Assembly: GCA_001969505.1 (NCBI GenBank)
Contig: LSSK01001343.1
Location: 1 to 29,400, forward strand
DNA: 29,400 bases
Direction: 5' to 3'
Source of the DNA: Zancudomyces culisetae
Taxonomy: Eukaryota; Kickxellomycota; Harpellomycetes; Harpellales; Legeriomycetaceae
In this document: piece after piece, positions 1 through 11,159 of the stretch
Numbering within the stretch: the stretch's first letter is position 1
Layout: each line of letters begins with the position of its first letter
The notes under the pieces: generated by a model
What the model was told of the DNA's origin: nothing
Database searches by the model: none
Seen by the model: the letters and a program-made list of their open reading frames with translations, nothing else
Position numbers and translations under genes: made by a program

Positions 1-861
1 GACGCAACTATCAAGAATATTGATACTACCATCATTTGCCCTATATTAAGGACAATTGCTATTGTAAGTAGGCACAGACTCACAAACATAGCACCCATAG
101 AGGCAAAAAGTAGTGTTCTACGTTGCATTCTATCGACAATAAAGACAGAAATAATAGCAAACAAAATGTTTACAGCTCCTACTATAAGCATGAAAATTGT
201 GCTCATTTCAGGAGAGGACACAGATGAGAATATGCTTGTCAAGTAAAAAAAAGGCTGTATTTATACCCGAGAGTTGCTGACCAAGCTGCAAGAGAATCGC
301 AAGGATGAGTGGATATTAGTATTTACTTTTTGTAAATATTGTCAAGATTGAATAGTGGTTAGCACCACCTCTGGTCTTTTTGGCACCATTTGAACCATTT
401 AATTCTTTATCTGATGGTAAATATGCAGATCCAATCGCAAGCTTTGCAGTCCAGCTATTTAACTCGGCGTTTACATTGTGACATCCACGTAATTTTCTTA
501 GCGCATTTTCAGCTTCGTCCTGTTTGTTACTGATGAAATAGAAGTTGGGACTTTCAACAGCAAAGTGAAGCAAAACAGCTTGTAAAATACCCACAACCAT
601 TCCAAACCCAAAAACATTTCGCCACAACGAACCTGACTTGAAGAAATATCCCATGAGCTCAGAAACCATTATACCTAGCACAATAGCAAGCTGACTCAGT
701 AAGTTTAGTGAGTCTCTAGACTTTACAGGAGCTATCTCTGTCAAATACATTGGCGAAACAACAATTGCAACCCCACTACCCAATCCGCTAACAAACCTTC
801 CAGATATAAGCATTGCTGGAGCTACTAAGAATGCCTCGAGCGCAGCCCCAACAAAAAACAT
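1..861 (-). pseudogene. Decayed MFS sugar transporter copy, running off the left edge
   Basis: Read on the minus strand, this matches residues about 141-432 of the intact sugar transporter at 1757-3328, so it is a tandem paralogue. Sugar-porter motifs remain visible: GRFVSGLGSG, PMYLTEIAP and QLGQQLSGINT. Three lesions are seen. Homology stops abruptly near 861, so the counterpart of the first ~140 residues, including the GRKK loop, is missing. An in-frame TAA (316-318) follows the residues TKSKY, where the paralogue has Arg. A T-run of eight (246-253 on the plus strand as A8) replaces the seven of the paralogue and shifts the frame by one. After the shift the reading matches again down to base 1 (ending in SIFLIVAS). 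The PESPR-type motif has Arg changed to Asn (VESPNF). The copy is most likely dead. Sequencing error could explain the homopolymer but not the stop or the truncation. Confidence 0.85.
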
Positions 862-1756
862 CTCGGCGGTACATAAATACCAACTGTGGTCTTGAAGTAG
901 GTGGTAAGATTATGTACCGGCTTGCAACAACCAGTATCCTCTTTTTCTATTAATAATTTTAGTATTAATAGTAACAACATTACTATTATGTATAGAAGCT
1001 CTATTTTTTGTATTTACACATTGCCAAATAGGTGTCTGTGCATATCACGGCCAGATCTATTCGCTTAAACCAAATAACTCTTGACCAAGTGCTACAACAT
1101 TTTTTTCTCGAAATTTGGGTCTTCTGTATCTCTGGTATTTGGTAGGACAAACAATCCATTGTATCGATTTACCAGCAAAACCGTTCGGCGGTTCATGTTT
1201 CTTACGCCTTCCTTTTATTTGCCCTTGAATCAACTATTCTTAATTGCAAACAAAAATTAACAAAGCAAAACTCACGTATATGGTTCCTAAAAAAGTTGGA
1301 TATTGCCTGTTGATCCAGCCAGTTGCAAAACTCGTTTGGTTTTCGTCTCAAGGTGGATATTGATTTCACCTATTATTTATTTTTTGCCTAAATAAATTGA
1401 ACCATCCTAGTTCTGTGCGGATTTATGAAATATTTAGATCTATTATGTCCCAATAGCCTACTCTTTGCTGCCCAGTATCGACAGTTGGGGCTGGTATTTG
1501 TATACGCTTGTATCCGAACTGATTCCTTCCAGTAGGATAAAGTATCACCACTTGAACTTTTTTTGAAAGTATGCGGAAATTTCAGCAAGTGGAAAGTTCA
1601 TACATATTTGGCTTAGTACAAAACCTGGATACTGTCTATCTTTCGCTTCACACTAACAAACAAAACCAACAGACACAAATGTCCGAATATACTGATTTCA
1701 ACATTACGATAAATATCTAGGGAAGAAAAAAACATTCAATAAAATGTAAACAAGTA
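862..1756. other. Spacer between the two transporter copies; no gene seen
   Basis: AT-rich DNA with only short open frames that look like chance. It does not encode the missing N-terminal part of the decayed transporter: I looked on the minus strand for the GALVGSF and GRKKS segments of the paralogue and did not find them. A small perfect hairpin (AACCG, 5-base loop, CGGTT) lies near 1182-1196, which is of no evident meaning. Confidence 0.6.
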
Positions 1757-3328
1757 TTAAAACCTAAATGACCTTGAAATCTGCTCAACGGATCTTCCTT
1801 TGGTTTCTGGTAAAAGAACATGGTACAAAACTCCAAAAAATACAAGAAGCACCATAAACGGAACGAATGCATACTTTCCAAAAAGCGATTGTATGTAGAA
1901 AAACGTAGACCCCACCAGAAATGTGCCCAGGTAGTTGGTTGCAATTGACCATGAGCTCCCAGCAGCTATCGCCTTTGAATCGAAAATTTCGGTTACTATC
2001 AAAAATGGTAGGGGTCCAAATCCCGGAGCAAATGATGCGACAACCAGAAATATTGAAAATACCATCATATACCCAATATTGTAAACAGTTGCCAGTGTAA
2101 GCAACCCCAAACTCAGGAACATGGATCCCATTGATGCGAATAACAAAAATTTGCGGTCCGTTTTGTCAACAACTAGGGCTGCGACAAACGTACACAATAC
2201 ATTTACAAACCCAACCAATAGTGTGAGTACTACACTCAATTCCGGTGAGAACACTGACGAAAATATACTCGTCGAGTAAAAAAATACTGTATTTATACCG
2301 GAAAACTGCTGGCCAAGCTGTAAAATAACCGCAAGAGTTAGTGGACAACGGTATTTTCTCTCTTTTAGGATTGAGAAAATAGAATAATGTTTGATTTCTG
2401 CATAGCTGGCGTTTACATTAAAAACTACTCCAGACACAGGTCCACCATCACCCTGGTGTTCAAGTAATTCTTCTGACTCTCTACTTGTGCTTTCTACCCA
2501 ACTATTTAGCTCTTGAGTAACATTGTTGATGCGGCGTAGTCTTTTGAGCGCGTCCTCGGCTTCTTTATTCCTGTTGTGAATAAAATAGAACCTTGGGCTT
2601 TCAACAACATTTTGAAGCAAAATCACTTGTAACGCGCTGATACCCATTCCAAGGCCAAGAATAATCCTCCATTGTGATCCATTGCCAAAGAAATATCCCA
2701 TCAGCTGCGACACCAGTATTCCAACAACAATATTAATTTGATTTAGCATGTTCAACGAACCCCTAGAGTGAATAGGCGCTATCTCGGTTAGATACATCGG
2801 GGTAACCACAACTGCAATTCCACTAGCAACCCCACAGATAAACCTTCCATATACCAGCATCAAAGGGCTCACCGCAAAGGCCTCAAGGCCTGAGCCAATA
2901 AAATATATTACATTGTTATATAATATGCTCTTTTTTCTACCATATGAGTTGGCAAGGTGTCCCGCGACAAACGAGCCCACTAACGCGCCTATAGCAAATA
3001 TAGAAGTCGCAAAGGCAAAATAATTTTCGGTCATTGGTAGACATAAAGGTAATCGCCCAGGATTCTTTTCTTCACAGTTTATTATGCTTTCTTTTGGGTT
3101 ATTTAGCTCTGCGATTTTATATCCGGTTTGAAAAGCTGCCAATGATACAAAGATTCCACACATTAAACAATAAGAAGTGATTCTGCTGTTCATATGTACC
3201 ACCCCCAATTGCTCGCCCTGTCCAAAATCCGAGGAGCCGTCTCTTTCATTTTGATCAGTAATTCTTCTGTTCAGGTATACGTTATCTTCATGGAGCTGTC
3301 TTGCCTCCGTGTCGGTATCCCGTGCCAT
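1757..3328 (-). CDS. Sugar porter of the major facilitator superfamily (GLUT/SLC2-like)
   Basis: A 523-residue, intron-free membrane protein, typical in length for the sugar porter family, starting at an ATG on the complement of 3326-3328. It should carry hexose or a related polyol across the plasma membrane through 12 transmembrane helices. Motifs in order: GRKK after helix 2 (130-133), GRFICGVASG (161-170), PMYLTEIAP (177-185), VESPRF, the PESPR motif (242-247), QLGQQFSGINTVFFYST (337-353, helix 7 sugar-binding region), DKTDRK (388-393), PFLIVTEIF (441-449) and PETKGRS (507-513). Residues 1-50 are a hydrophilic cytosolic tail; residues about 270-320 are the central cytosolic loop. The helix 7 sequence ending in FFYSTSIF is close to animal GLUTs. 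Substrate and direction of transport cannot be read from sequence. A decayed paralogue lies directly downstream. Confidence 0.93.
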   Translation of the reverse strand: MARDTDTEARQLHEDNVYLNRRITDQNERDGSSDFGQGEQLGVVHMNSRITSYCLMCGIFVSLAAFQTGYKIAELNNPKESIINCEEKNPGRLPLCLPMTENYFAFATSIFAIGALVGSFVAGHLANSYGRKKSILYNNVIYFIGSGLEAFAVSPLMLVYGRFICGVASGIAVVVTPMYLTEIAPIHSRGSLNMLNQINIVVGILVSQLMGYFFGNGSQWRIILGLGMGISALQVILLQNVVESPRFYFIHNRNKEAEDALKRLRRINNVTQELNSWVESTSRESEELLEHQGDGGPVSGVVFNVNASYAEIKHYSIFSILKERKYRCPLTLAVILQLGQQFSGINTVFFYSTSIFSSVFSPELSVVLTLLVGFVNVLCTFVAALVVDKTDRKFLLFASMGSMFLSLGLLTLATVYNIGYMMVFSIFLVVASFAPGFGPLPFLIVTEIFDSKAIAAGSSWSIATNYLGTFLVGSTFFYIQSLFGKYAFVPFMVLLVFFGVLYHVLLPETKGRSVEQISRSFRF

Positions 3329-4748
3329 TTTTATCGCCCTTCGGAATTATATCCCTTGTACTCTTTGTATGAAGTTTATTTGTCAGCGACGCGACGTTTT
3401 CTATAGCCAAATAATTGTCTGTTTTTTTGGCTATTGCAAATCGTATTCCTTTTGTTTCAGTATCCTTTATTTTTCTGGAGGTAAAACATGCAGTATTGAA
3501 AATTTAGCTTAATTTGACAATTCAGAATGTGAATCAACACATCCCCAGTACATAGCTCATAGTCAATAGAATCGATACTAAGAATTCCAGCTAATTATCC
3601 TGCTTTTTCATTTGCGCACTACCTCAAAAATAGTGCCATTCCTCTTTTTGGTAATTCCTGCTTTTCTATCTATAAAAACGAGATAAAATGAGATGAAACT
3701 AAACTCAATCCGCATTGCCATTGGCTAAGCCATATTGAGCAAGTCACAAATTGGTGTAGGGGATCGCTGCGTAGAATTCCTCCAGATTAGAAAGTGGCTA
3801 TCTCCAAATAAATAAAAAAGCTCTCTTGTGTTTGCTCGCATTTAGCCGGAGGCATCAAAAGCACTAGAAGTTGTGTGCTACTATACATATGTTCCTGGAT
3901 CTTTGGAAATCCTGTATGATTTACCCTTATAGCTTCTAAAATTATCAGGATAAAAGCTTACAAAACCAAAATGAGTGAAATCACAGAAAGCATATAAGGA
4001 GAGATGATATATTTTATTCAGGAGCGGTGAAGCGACTGATAGGACAGCAATACTGCTCAACCCCTGCTGCTTTTCTTTCCAGTTCCCTTTCTTTTTTTTC
4101 TTTTCTCCTTTCTTACTAACTCTTCTCAAGGCGGTGCATGGGTGCAACAGTGCTTTTATTTAGCAGGTTATTCTTGTCTTTTTGCGCTAAAATGTTCCAT
4201 CATACATTATTGCATCAGCTTTTACCATTATTTTATGAGATTGTTGAATTGTGTTCATTTTCTCAATCGAGTGGTGGGAAAGACAAAAATCCAACTCGTA
4301 CTGCGTTATAGTTGTAAAAAAAAAAATATGTGAACAGAAAAACAAAAACAATCAACTGATGATTGGTGGTGTAATTACTCAACTCTGATTGGATAGATAA
4401 ATCCAATAAAAGAATTACTTTTTTTTTTGTATTTTGCCCCCATCTACTGTTTTTTACGCTTTTATTTTTTGCGCAAATTGGCGAACCCTGAACTCTAAAG
4501 CTAATAGCTTCGATTTATGTTAGCTAAATGGAAGGGATAAAATTAGGTTTAAAACACATCAAGGAAATTTGTGTTCAAAAAAATAGGATGCAAGACATCA
4601 AGAGTTCTATATTTTTATTATTAACCTTTATTAATTGTCTAAATGGAAAATAATAATAGATAATAAAAAATAAGTATTACCGCTATCTCAAAGGACGATC
4701 TTTGTCAAGCTGAAGCGTTTCATAATATTACACAAGAAATAGACAAAT
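3329..4748. other. Divergent spacer between sugar transporter and PWWP gene
   Basis: About 1.4 kb that must hold the promoters of both flanking genes, which are transcribed away from each other. It is AT-rich with several poly-T/poly-A runs (for example near 4090-4105, 4315-4327 and 4421-4430), typical of nucleosome-poor fungal promoters. Open frames in it (for example 3881-4147 minus and 4142-4333 plus) lack recognisable motifs and look like chance. No tRNA boxes seen. Confidence 0.6.
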
Positions 4749-6893
4749 ATGGAGAAGGAAACCAAGAGTGTTGAGAAAACTGAAGTATCACTCTCAAATA
4801 ACGAGAAAAACAGTGTACAAGAAAAGAAGCCCAACCCTGAACAATATGGCTCAGATAGCCTACATGAATTACCTTTAGAGAACGGCAACAAGGAAACTTA
4901 TAAACCACGTGAAGAACCCGAGCCACTAAAGCACGAACATATGCTTGAGGCTGATAAGCTGTTTGAAACATCAAACGAAAAAAACACTGCTGTTGCTGAA
5001 ACAAAAAATGGCAAACAAAACGAAGAATGCGTTGTTGAGCAAAATTCGGGTTCAGTGGCATCTATACAAGCAGAAGAGAAGGGCTCTTTCCCAGGAAAAG
5101 AAGAAGAAAATCCTTACACTGAAACAATACCTGCGAGTGGTAATAAAGAAGAATTGAATAAAGACGCAGAGATTCTGGATACTCAGCTAAACCATACTAA
5201 GAAAGTCATGGAAACCAAAAAAAAGCATATAGAGGATAAGGGTGTCGAAAAGGTGGGTGAGTCCAACATTGAGGAACCCCTGCCTTTTGAGAAACATTTA
5301 GCAGATACCGCCGTAAACAGTGCGATTAATAGTGAAAATAGTGAGAATTTAATCATGCAGGTGCTGGAATCTGCCAGCTCTCCTGAGAGTAAAGATGATA
5401 CACATAGTACTAAGGGGGTCGACAAGCAAAAAAACAGCAAAAAGGTCAATAATTCGTTTTGGGACGTGAGAAGAGCGGTATTTGTCGATCCCCTGGATAA
5501 GGAAGCAAAATACTGGTGGGCAGCAATGGTAAGTGTAGAAAATTTCTAGAAAAACCGTCCCCTCACCCATATTTTTGGTATTCTTTTTATTGGGAATGTC
5601 GGTGTGACCATTGGATACCAAGGTTGGAAGTTTGATTTATCTATCACTGCACCTTTTATAATGTATAAATACATGTATATATATATATGCACATATATTC
5701 GCTAGAATATAAAAAATCGTCTATGCATCATATCCACAAAGTGCTCAATTTGTGTTGTACTTGAAACATATAGATAGTACCAAAGAACGAAATCGACAGT
5801 AGCATGAACTGCGGTGACGTTGGCGAAGGCGAGTGTGTTGTAAGATATTTCGAAGATAATAAATTGTAAGTTAAAAAAAACTACATTTTGTTTTATCGAG
5901 AAGCTGGTGGTAAAAGCATCAGTATAAACAGCTTGATGAGACACTCATAAGTTTTAGTATCAAAAGCCGTTTAATTATTAATTTTGTAATCTGATACACA
6001 TATGTTCATTCCCTTTGAATTTTGGTTTTTCAAAATTAACATAGCTCAGCTGTTTCGTACTCGGAATTAAAAGTGTTTAACCCCAAGAACGAACCATTCA
6101 TCACGTTTGAAAACAAATATGGACAAGAGTTTCTCAATGATGCTGGAATCCAAAGCGCACTAAACTATATTAACACTGACACACTACCGCAAAACTTTAT
6201 GTGGAGTGAGTGGGCTAAAAAAGAGAAGGTTGATAAGGCTAAAAAACGAGGTATGTGACTTTGGATTATAGTATGCACTTTACAAAAAGGGATAAAATAG
6301 CCTTCAACCCCCAGAACTTGGTGGCCTTTTCAGTGTATTTATTTAAAAGTCTGCAGTAGAGTGTAGTTGATAATGGGTAATTGACAATTGAAAAATTTAT
6401 ATGATGATAAATAGGGTCTGAGGATGAACTGGAGACTCATAGCAACCAAAGCACTCCCCCGGCCATTAAGAGCAGGGGCGGCGAGAAACGTGTACAAGGA
6501 AGAAACGGCAAAGGCAGAGGTGCGAAGAACGCCAAAGGCGGTGGAAATAGTATAGTTAACTATAAACCGTCGCCAAAACCGGATAATATATACGAGCAAA
6601 TGCTTGGATGTGAGTACCAACATAGAAAGTTTATGCACATAAATGCCAATATACGGATATATAGGCAAAGTAGTTCACTTAACAACCATGGTATCTTTTG
6701 TATTTTTGTAGGGGAAGATTATAGCAAAACTATTCAGGAGTTGGAAAAGGATATGTCGGGTCTTCATGAGGAATATATGCGTGTGTTGCGAATAACTAGT
6801 CAACTTGCCAAAGAGTTGTGGATAGAGCAGCGTAAAGGCCTTCCATCAGGACTTGCAATCACACGACAGGGAAAAAGAAGGAGATACATTTAA
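4749..6893 (+). CDS. PWWP-domain chromatin protein, five exons
   Basis: I assembled five exons: 4749-5528, 5774-5865, 6045-6250, 6415-6609 and 6712-6893, giving 484 residues. All introns have GT..AG ends and the phases fit. Residues 1-230 are low-complexity, rich in Glu, Lys, Asn and Ser. A PWWP-type domain follows at about 235-345. It begins FVDPLDKEAKYWWAAM, the signature of the family, and exon 2 continues with IVPKNEIDSS and VVRYFEDNKF, closing in MWSEWAKK near residue 345. A Gly/Lys/Arg-rich linker (about 360-400) and a short helical tail ending KRRRYI follow. PWWP domains bind nucleosomes, usually methylated H3K36 and DNA, so a nuclear chromatin-reader role is likely. The motif reads YWWAAM where PWWPA is common. 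The exact orthologue is not identified. Intron 1 is long (245 nt) and carries a TA tract at 5676-5688. Confidence 0.82.
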
Positions 6894-7119
6894 CACAACC
6901 AACCTACTTTTTTAGATTTATCCTTTTTTTTGTAGTTTTTGTAAAATTTAAGCTGATATATTTCACTGTATGGGACTCACACTGTCCTACATTTAATTCC
7001 TTATGGGTTAATAATATTTATTCCTTTTCATTTGTTTAATTAAAATCGATTCTAATAAACATAAATACGTAAATAACAAAAATAAATGCGTGAAAGTGGA
7101 ATATAGAAGGTGAGAACAA

Positions 7120-9144
7120 CTAGTCAGACAGAGCTGATGATACACTAGAGGTATCTGCCAAGTAGTCGGCACGCTGTGATTCGAGATATGAATCTAGACC
7201 ATCCAACAGCCTATTGATCTCACTAACCACTCGTTTCCTGTTCAACCTGACGGTTTCATTTCCATAGCTTCTGATGCTATCCAGCTCCTCTAGATGTCTG
7301 AGCAGTGCTTCAGAGTAGTATTTAAAAGATTTCGTGTTTTTACTAAACGAAATCACCACTTCACCTTGTGGATTCATTGAAAATTCGAGTGGGTTCGAAA
7401 ATGCCGACTGTTCATAATTTCTGCGCAGAAGGTTGACCTTTTTGGAAACGTTTTCGATTTTTTCCAGCGACGCTGAGATTGATTTGCTGACTTCATCGGC
7501 TTGCTGTACCTCTATATCGCCCATATCTAAAGAATCGTTTTTTTGTTGTTCATTGGGTTCACTTCTGCTTGGCTCGCTTTCCAATGGGTGCAATTTTTCG
7601 TTTTTTTCGGTCTCCGCCGTAGAATCGTTTTTAGTAGTTCCTTTTCCACCTATATCTGCTGAGTCTGTACGAACACCATCTTCGTGAACACCCTTCCCCT
7701 TTTTTTTGTGTCTTCTGCGAGATTTGTGCTTAATTTTTTCGAATTCATGAACCTGTCTCTGCGCGCGCTCTTTTGCTGAGAGTATATCAGCCACTGTACC
7801 AAAGTCTTGAGAGTAGCGGGCACTAGAGCCCTTTTCGTTTGGACTACTTTCAAATACCTTGGTATCTGCTACCTCTTCGCTTGGTTCTACCACCATATTC
7901 TCCACAATGGTCTTTGATTCTTCGCGCTTGTTTGTATCTGCGACATTCTCCGATGTGGGTATAGAGTCGACAGGCTTCTTTTCCTCATCCATCTGCCTCA
8001 GCCTATCTGCAACCACCTTCATGACATTGTTATAGTAGTCTGGTGTCACATAATACGTTTCTGTCTGTGCCGAATCTTGAAGACTGTGTGCATCTCCACT
8101 ACTGATGGTTTCCTCTGGTTTTTTCTCGTCTACATTTACATCCACATCCATCTGTGATTGTGCAGTGCTAGAAGGTTCAATAACCTCCTCTTCAACTTTA
8201 TTTGTGGACTCATTCTCAGGGTTACCCTGACTGTTCTCCACATGTTCTTTCTTTTTACCTGACTCTTCAGTAATCATCTTGTCCATATCATCTTTGGCCT
8301 TCGGAAGAAGCTCTTGGCCCAGAAAAGATTTCAGGAAAGCATCCAGCGCTTTTTGCTTGACTTCATCCCTTCTCTCAAGTTTTTGTCTTTGCTCATGCTG
8401 CCACATTAGCCTATTGAGTAGTCTCCCTAGTGGTGTGTCATAACCACTATCTCCTTCATCTTCACTGTCTTCTTCATCATCGCTTAGACGCTTCTGGCGA
8501 CCCTCAAACTCCTGCACTACACGTGGAGAGTTATCCCCTCGTTGTGGGGATTGCTTTGCCCCAGCACAAACTTTCTCCATTTTTTTTTCTTCCGTGGGTC
8601 TTTCCATTTTTTCGTGACCTACAGGCCTCAAGTCGTTCTGGCTGCCCCTGGTTCTCTCCAGCATACGCTCTCTCTTGGCATTCAGTGCTATTTTCTCAAT
8701 CAGTTCCCTTTTCTTTTTTTCAACTTCATTGTACTTTCTTCTTAAACTCTGCTCAACCTGCTGCTCATTGTATAATTGGGTTTGATGAAACTCTTGCTTG
8801 ACCTTTGATAGTTCCAATTTTTTTTCCAGTTCAAATAAAAACTCGTTGTATTTTTTGATTTCCATTTCTGAATACGATTTCTGTAGTACCTTCAGCTCTG
8901 GTATTTGACATAGTTCATAAATGTTTCTTGGGCATTGTACAGAATATCCTGTTGGTTTTTCCCGCTTAAAATCCATCATCTCTGGTCTAGAAATGGCGTG
9001 TGGAGAAAATATCCGTCCCCCGCTCACACAACCTCCTCTACCTCCTCGATTTGCCTCTGAAGCTTGAGTAAAAGGATAATATTCTCCTGTATTTCCTCTA
9101 ACAAACACCAACGGCACAGCGCTACCATCCAAGTAGTATTCCAT
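7120..9144 (-). CDS. BAG-domain co-chaperone (Hsp70 nucleotide-exchange factor)
   Basis: An intron-free 674-residue protein starting at ATG (complement of 9142-9144). The C-terminal ~100 residues (about 555-658) form a BAG domain: three predicted helices with the family pattern EALLRHLEELDSI, then RLNRKRVVSEINRLLDGLDS. BAG domains bind the Hsp70 ATPase domain and speed ADP release. The N-terminus (1-80) is Gly/aromatic-rich without a signal peptide. Residues 80-165 are a charged coiled coil (LFELEKKLELSKVKQ and following). An acidic stretch SDDEEDSEDEGD lies at 221-232, and a basic patch KSRRRHKKKGKG at 474-485 could be a nuclear localisation signal. Much of 290-550 is low-complexity and probably disordered. 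The gene converges on the PWWP gene, leaving 226 bp between the stops. No ubiquitin-like or WW domain was seen, so the subfamily is open. Confidence 0.8.
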   Translation of the reverse strand: MEYYLDGSAVPLVFVRGNTGEYYPFTQASEANRGGRGGCVSGGRIFSPHAISRPEMMDFKREKPTGYSVQCPRNIYELCQIPELKVLQKSYSEMEIKKYNEFLFELEKKLELSKVKQEFHQTQLYNEQQVEQSLRRKYNEVEKKKRELIEKIALNAKRERMLERTRGSQNDLRPVGHEKMERPTEEKKMEKVCAGAKQSPQRGDNSPRVVQEFEGRQKRLSDDEEDSEDEGDSGYDTPLGRLLNRLMWQHEQRQKLERRDEVKQKALDAFLKSFLGQELLPKAKDDMDKMITEESGKKKEHVENSQGNPENESTNKVEEEVIEPSSTAQSQMDVDVNVDEKKPEETISSGDAHSLQDSAQTETYYVTPDYYNNVMKVVADRLRQMDEEKKPVDSIPTSENVADTNKREESKTIVENMVVEPSEEVADTKVFESSPNEKGSSARYSQDFGTVADILSAKERAQRQVHEFEKIKHKSRRRHKKKGKGVHEDGVRTDSADIGGKGTTKNDSTAETEKNEKLHPLESEPSRSEPNEQQKNDSLDMGDIEVQQADEVSKSISASLEKIENVSKKVNLLRRNYEQSAFSNPLEFSMNPQGEVVISFSKNTKSFKYYSEALLRHLEELDSIRSYGNETVRLNRKRVVSEINRLLDGLDSYLESQRADYLADTSSVSSALSD

Positions 9145-11159
9145 AGTTTAATTTATCTTGTGTTTCTGTTTTTTCAAAAATAATATATGATTGTCGTTTG
9201 ACTTGATAAATATTTTAAGTTTCCAGGCAATAGATACAAAAGCTGTTAGCTATATACTCTTGACTTGTTTCTTGACGATATATTTTTATTTTTTTGACTT
9301 GACCCTTTTTCTGAATTTCCTGACGCTTAAATACCTTTTCAGGCTGCTTATGTAACACTCTGGGATGGTATATCTTGTCATTACGGTCCTTGCTTTTTGC
9401 CACTGAGAAGTTGATTTAATTTTTTATCATCTTTAAAACCATTGGTTTTCGCAATTAGTAATGAACAAATTATCCATTCGGTTCTAGAAATTGCTGGAGT
9501 TTTCCAAACCAAAAAATAGAAATGTTCTACCAGCCTTTTGTGTGATTTTTCGCTTGGCAATGGCGCAGTGCGGCAGAAAAGCTGAGTTAAAGCTAGCCAA
9601 TAATAATCCAATACATTGACCAATAATAACTACAGAAAATGTTTTCCAATTAAAAAACAGAAGAATTCAATGGAACTTCACGGAACACTAGGCTGGTAAC
9701 CTTCCCCCAGAATCGGCAAGTGGGCAAGCCAAACTAAAAATAATATTAAGAGAGTTTTCCCAGCATAATAGGAAAACGTAATGTATTTTGTTCAAGATCT
9801 GTAGCCTCCTCCCCCCAATTCTGGCACACAGATTACTAATCTAAAAAAGCGCCAAACTGTTATAAATTGTTGGTAGCCCCTAATACACCATACATGGTTG
9901 TAGCCACAAGTTACGAATACAGAAAGTCAGAAAAACCATATGCATGTATGCAAAAAAAAAGTGAAGGGTTGCAATTATACCGTGTCATAGACGACCAGTA
10001 TAGTACGTCGCAATATGATGAAGTACAAATAACTAGATCTAGGTGCGTTAGGTTGGCTAGGCGCATTGAGGGTCTACCTCACTTTCCTATGAATTCTACA
10101 CTCTACCTCTCCAAAGCACCAATAAAGGAAATGACTTTACACTCCACTCGTTTGAGCTCAGGAACAAACCTGTAAGCTATCTAGTTTCCAGGAAAGTACT
10201 ACTTTTCGGTTCTCTACAAAAAACTCCAGATCCCTTTTTTTATATTTGGTAGCTATACATCCATGTAAATATCATTTAATTCTGTTTTTTACTCTGGGTT
10301 TGTTATAAAAAATCGAGGTTATGAGCAAAAGCGTAATAAGCATTATACCACAGTAGCAATGGCAAATAGAGTATTTGGTAAAACATATTACTGTTCCGAA
10401 AATACATTTGGGCATTCAACTTGTATTGCATCCTAAGCGGAATGCTGCACTTTTTAGAGTCGGCGTTTTCTAACCCCAGGTTTTAAAGAATAATACTATC
10501 AGTGCTGTGTACAGTTACACAATAGTTAGAGATGATTGTAGATGTGGTGTATACCCCTTCTTTTGTAAAAGCCCCCGGCCAACCTTTCAGGCAACCATTA
10601 TCCTTGACACAATATGTCACATTTTACTATTTTTCCCATAGCTAAACGAACAATGTGCACAACAATACACCCAACAAAATTTTTTTTGGAATTCCAAGAT
10701 TGCCTTATTTCAATACCTATAACAAACAATGTATCCACCCTGCGTCTCTTGTTTTTTTTTTTTGATAACACTCAACAATAAATTCAACTCCACTCGTTAC
10801 TTTCCCATGTACATCTGTAAGGTGTAACTCAATTGTCTGTTTCAGAAAAAAAAGTGAGATAGCTGATCAATTAAAAAAATACTAAGCCTGAAATTCGGAA
10901 TGGTGGGGTCTAGACTAATTTATACTAGGTTTAAAGACCAGGTTAGCAACGTATATTCTCAACTGTAAGATTAGACATTAACAATAAACTGCCAATGATG
11001 CTGCTAATGAGATTTCTACGAGATTACTAATGGATAGGCACATACCCCAATTACTGTAGCGAGAAGAATCTATAATAGCTACACTGGCGGTGTTAATAAT
11101 ATATTTAGTTATTAACCAAATAAGGTGGCGGAGAAAAAGATATGCAAGTGTGCGTCAAG
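9145..11159. other. Two-kilobase AT-rich spacer; no supported gene
   Basis: It lies upstream of the BAG gene and of the first secreted-protein gene. Open frames at 9215-9403 and 9381-9623 (minus) begin only at GTG or TTG, not ATG, and carry no recognisable domain. One at 9867-10175 (plus) is short and domain-free. Poly-T runs occur near 10239 and 10750. No tRNA promoter boxes, transposon ends or long inverted repeats were seen. Small multi-exon genes cannot be excluded by eye. Confidence 0.5.

Noticed and set aside
288-328. A 41-nt intron-like segment in the decayed transporter (GTAAAT donor, TACTAAT branch, TTGCAG acceptor) covering the stop codon
   Set aside because: The paralogue aligns as protein straight through it, and removing it gives a frame that meets TGA after the T8 run, so splicing does not rescue the gene.
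9215-9623. Two overlapping minus-strand open frames upstream of the BAG gene
   Set aside because: Both start only at GTG or TTG, have no recognised domain and no convincing splice join to an ATG exon.
9867-10175. A 102-codon plus-strand open frame
   Set aside because: It has no signal, domain or supporting context. The length is not remarkable for a gap of 2 kb.
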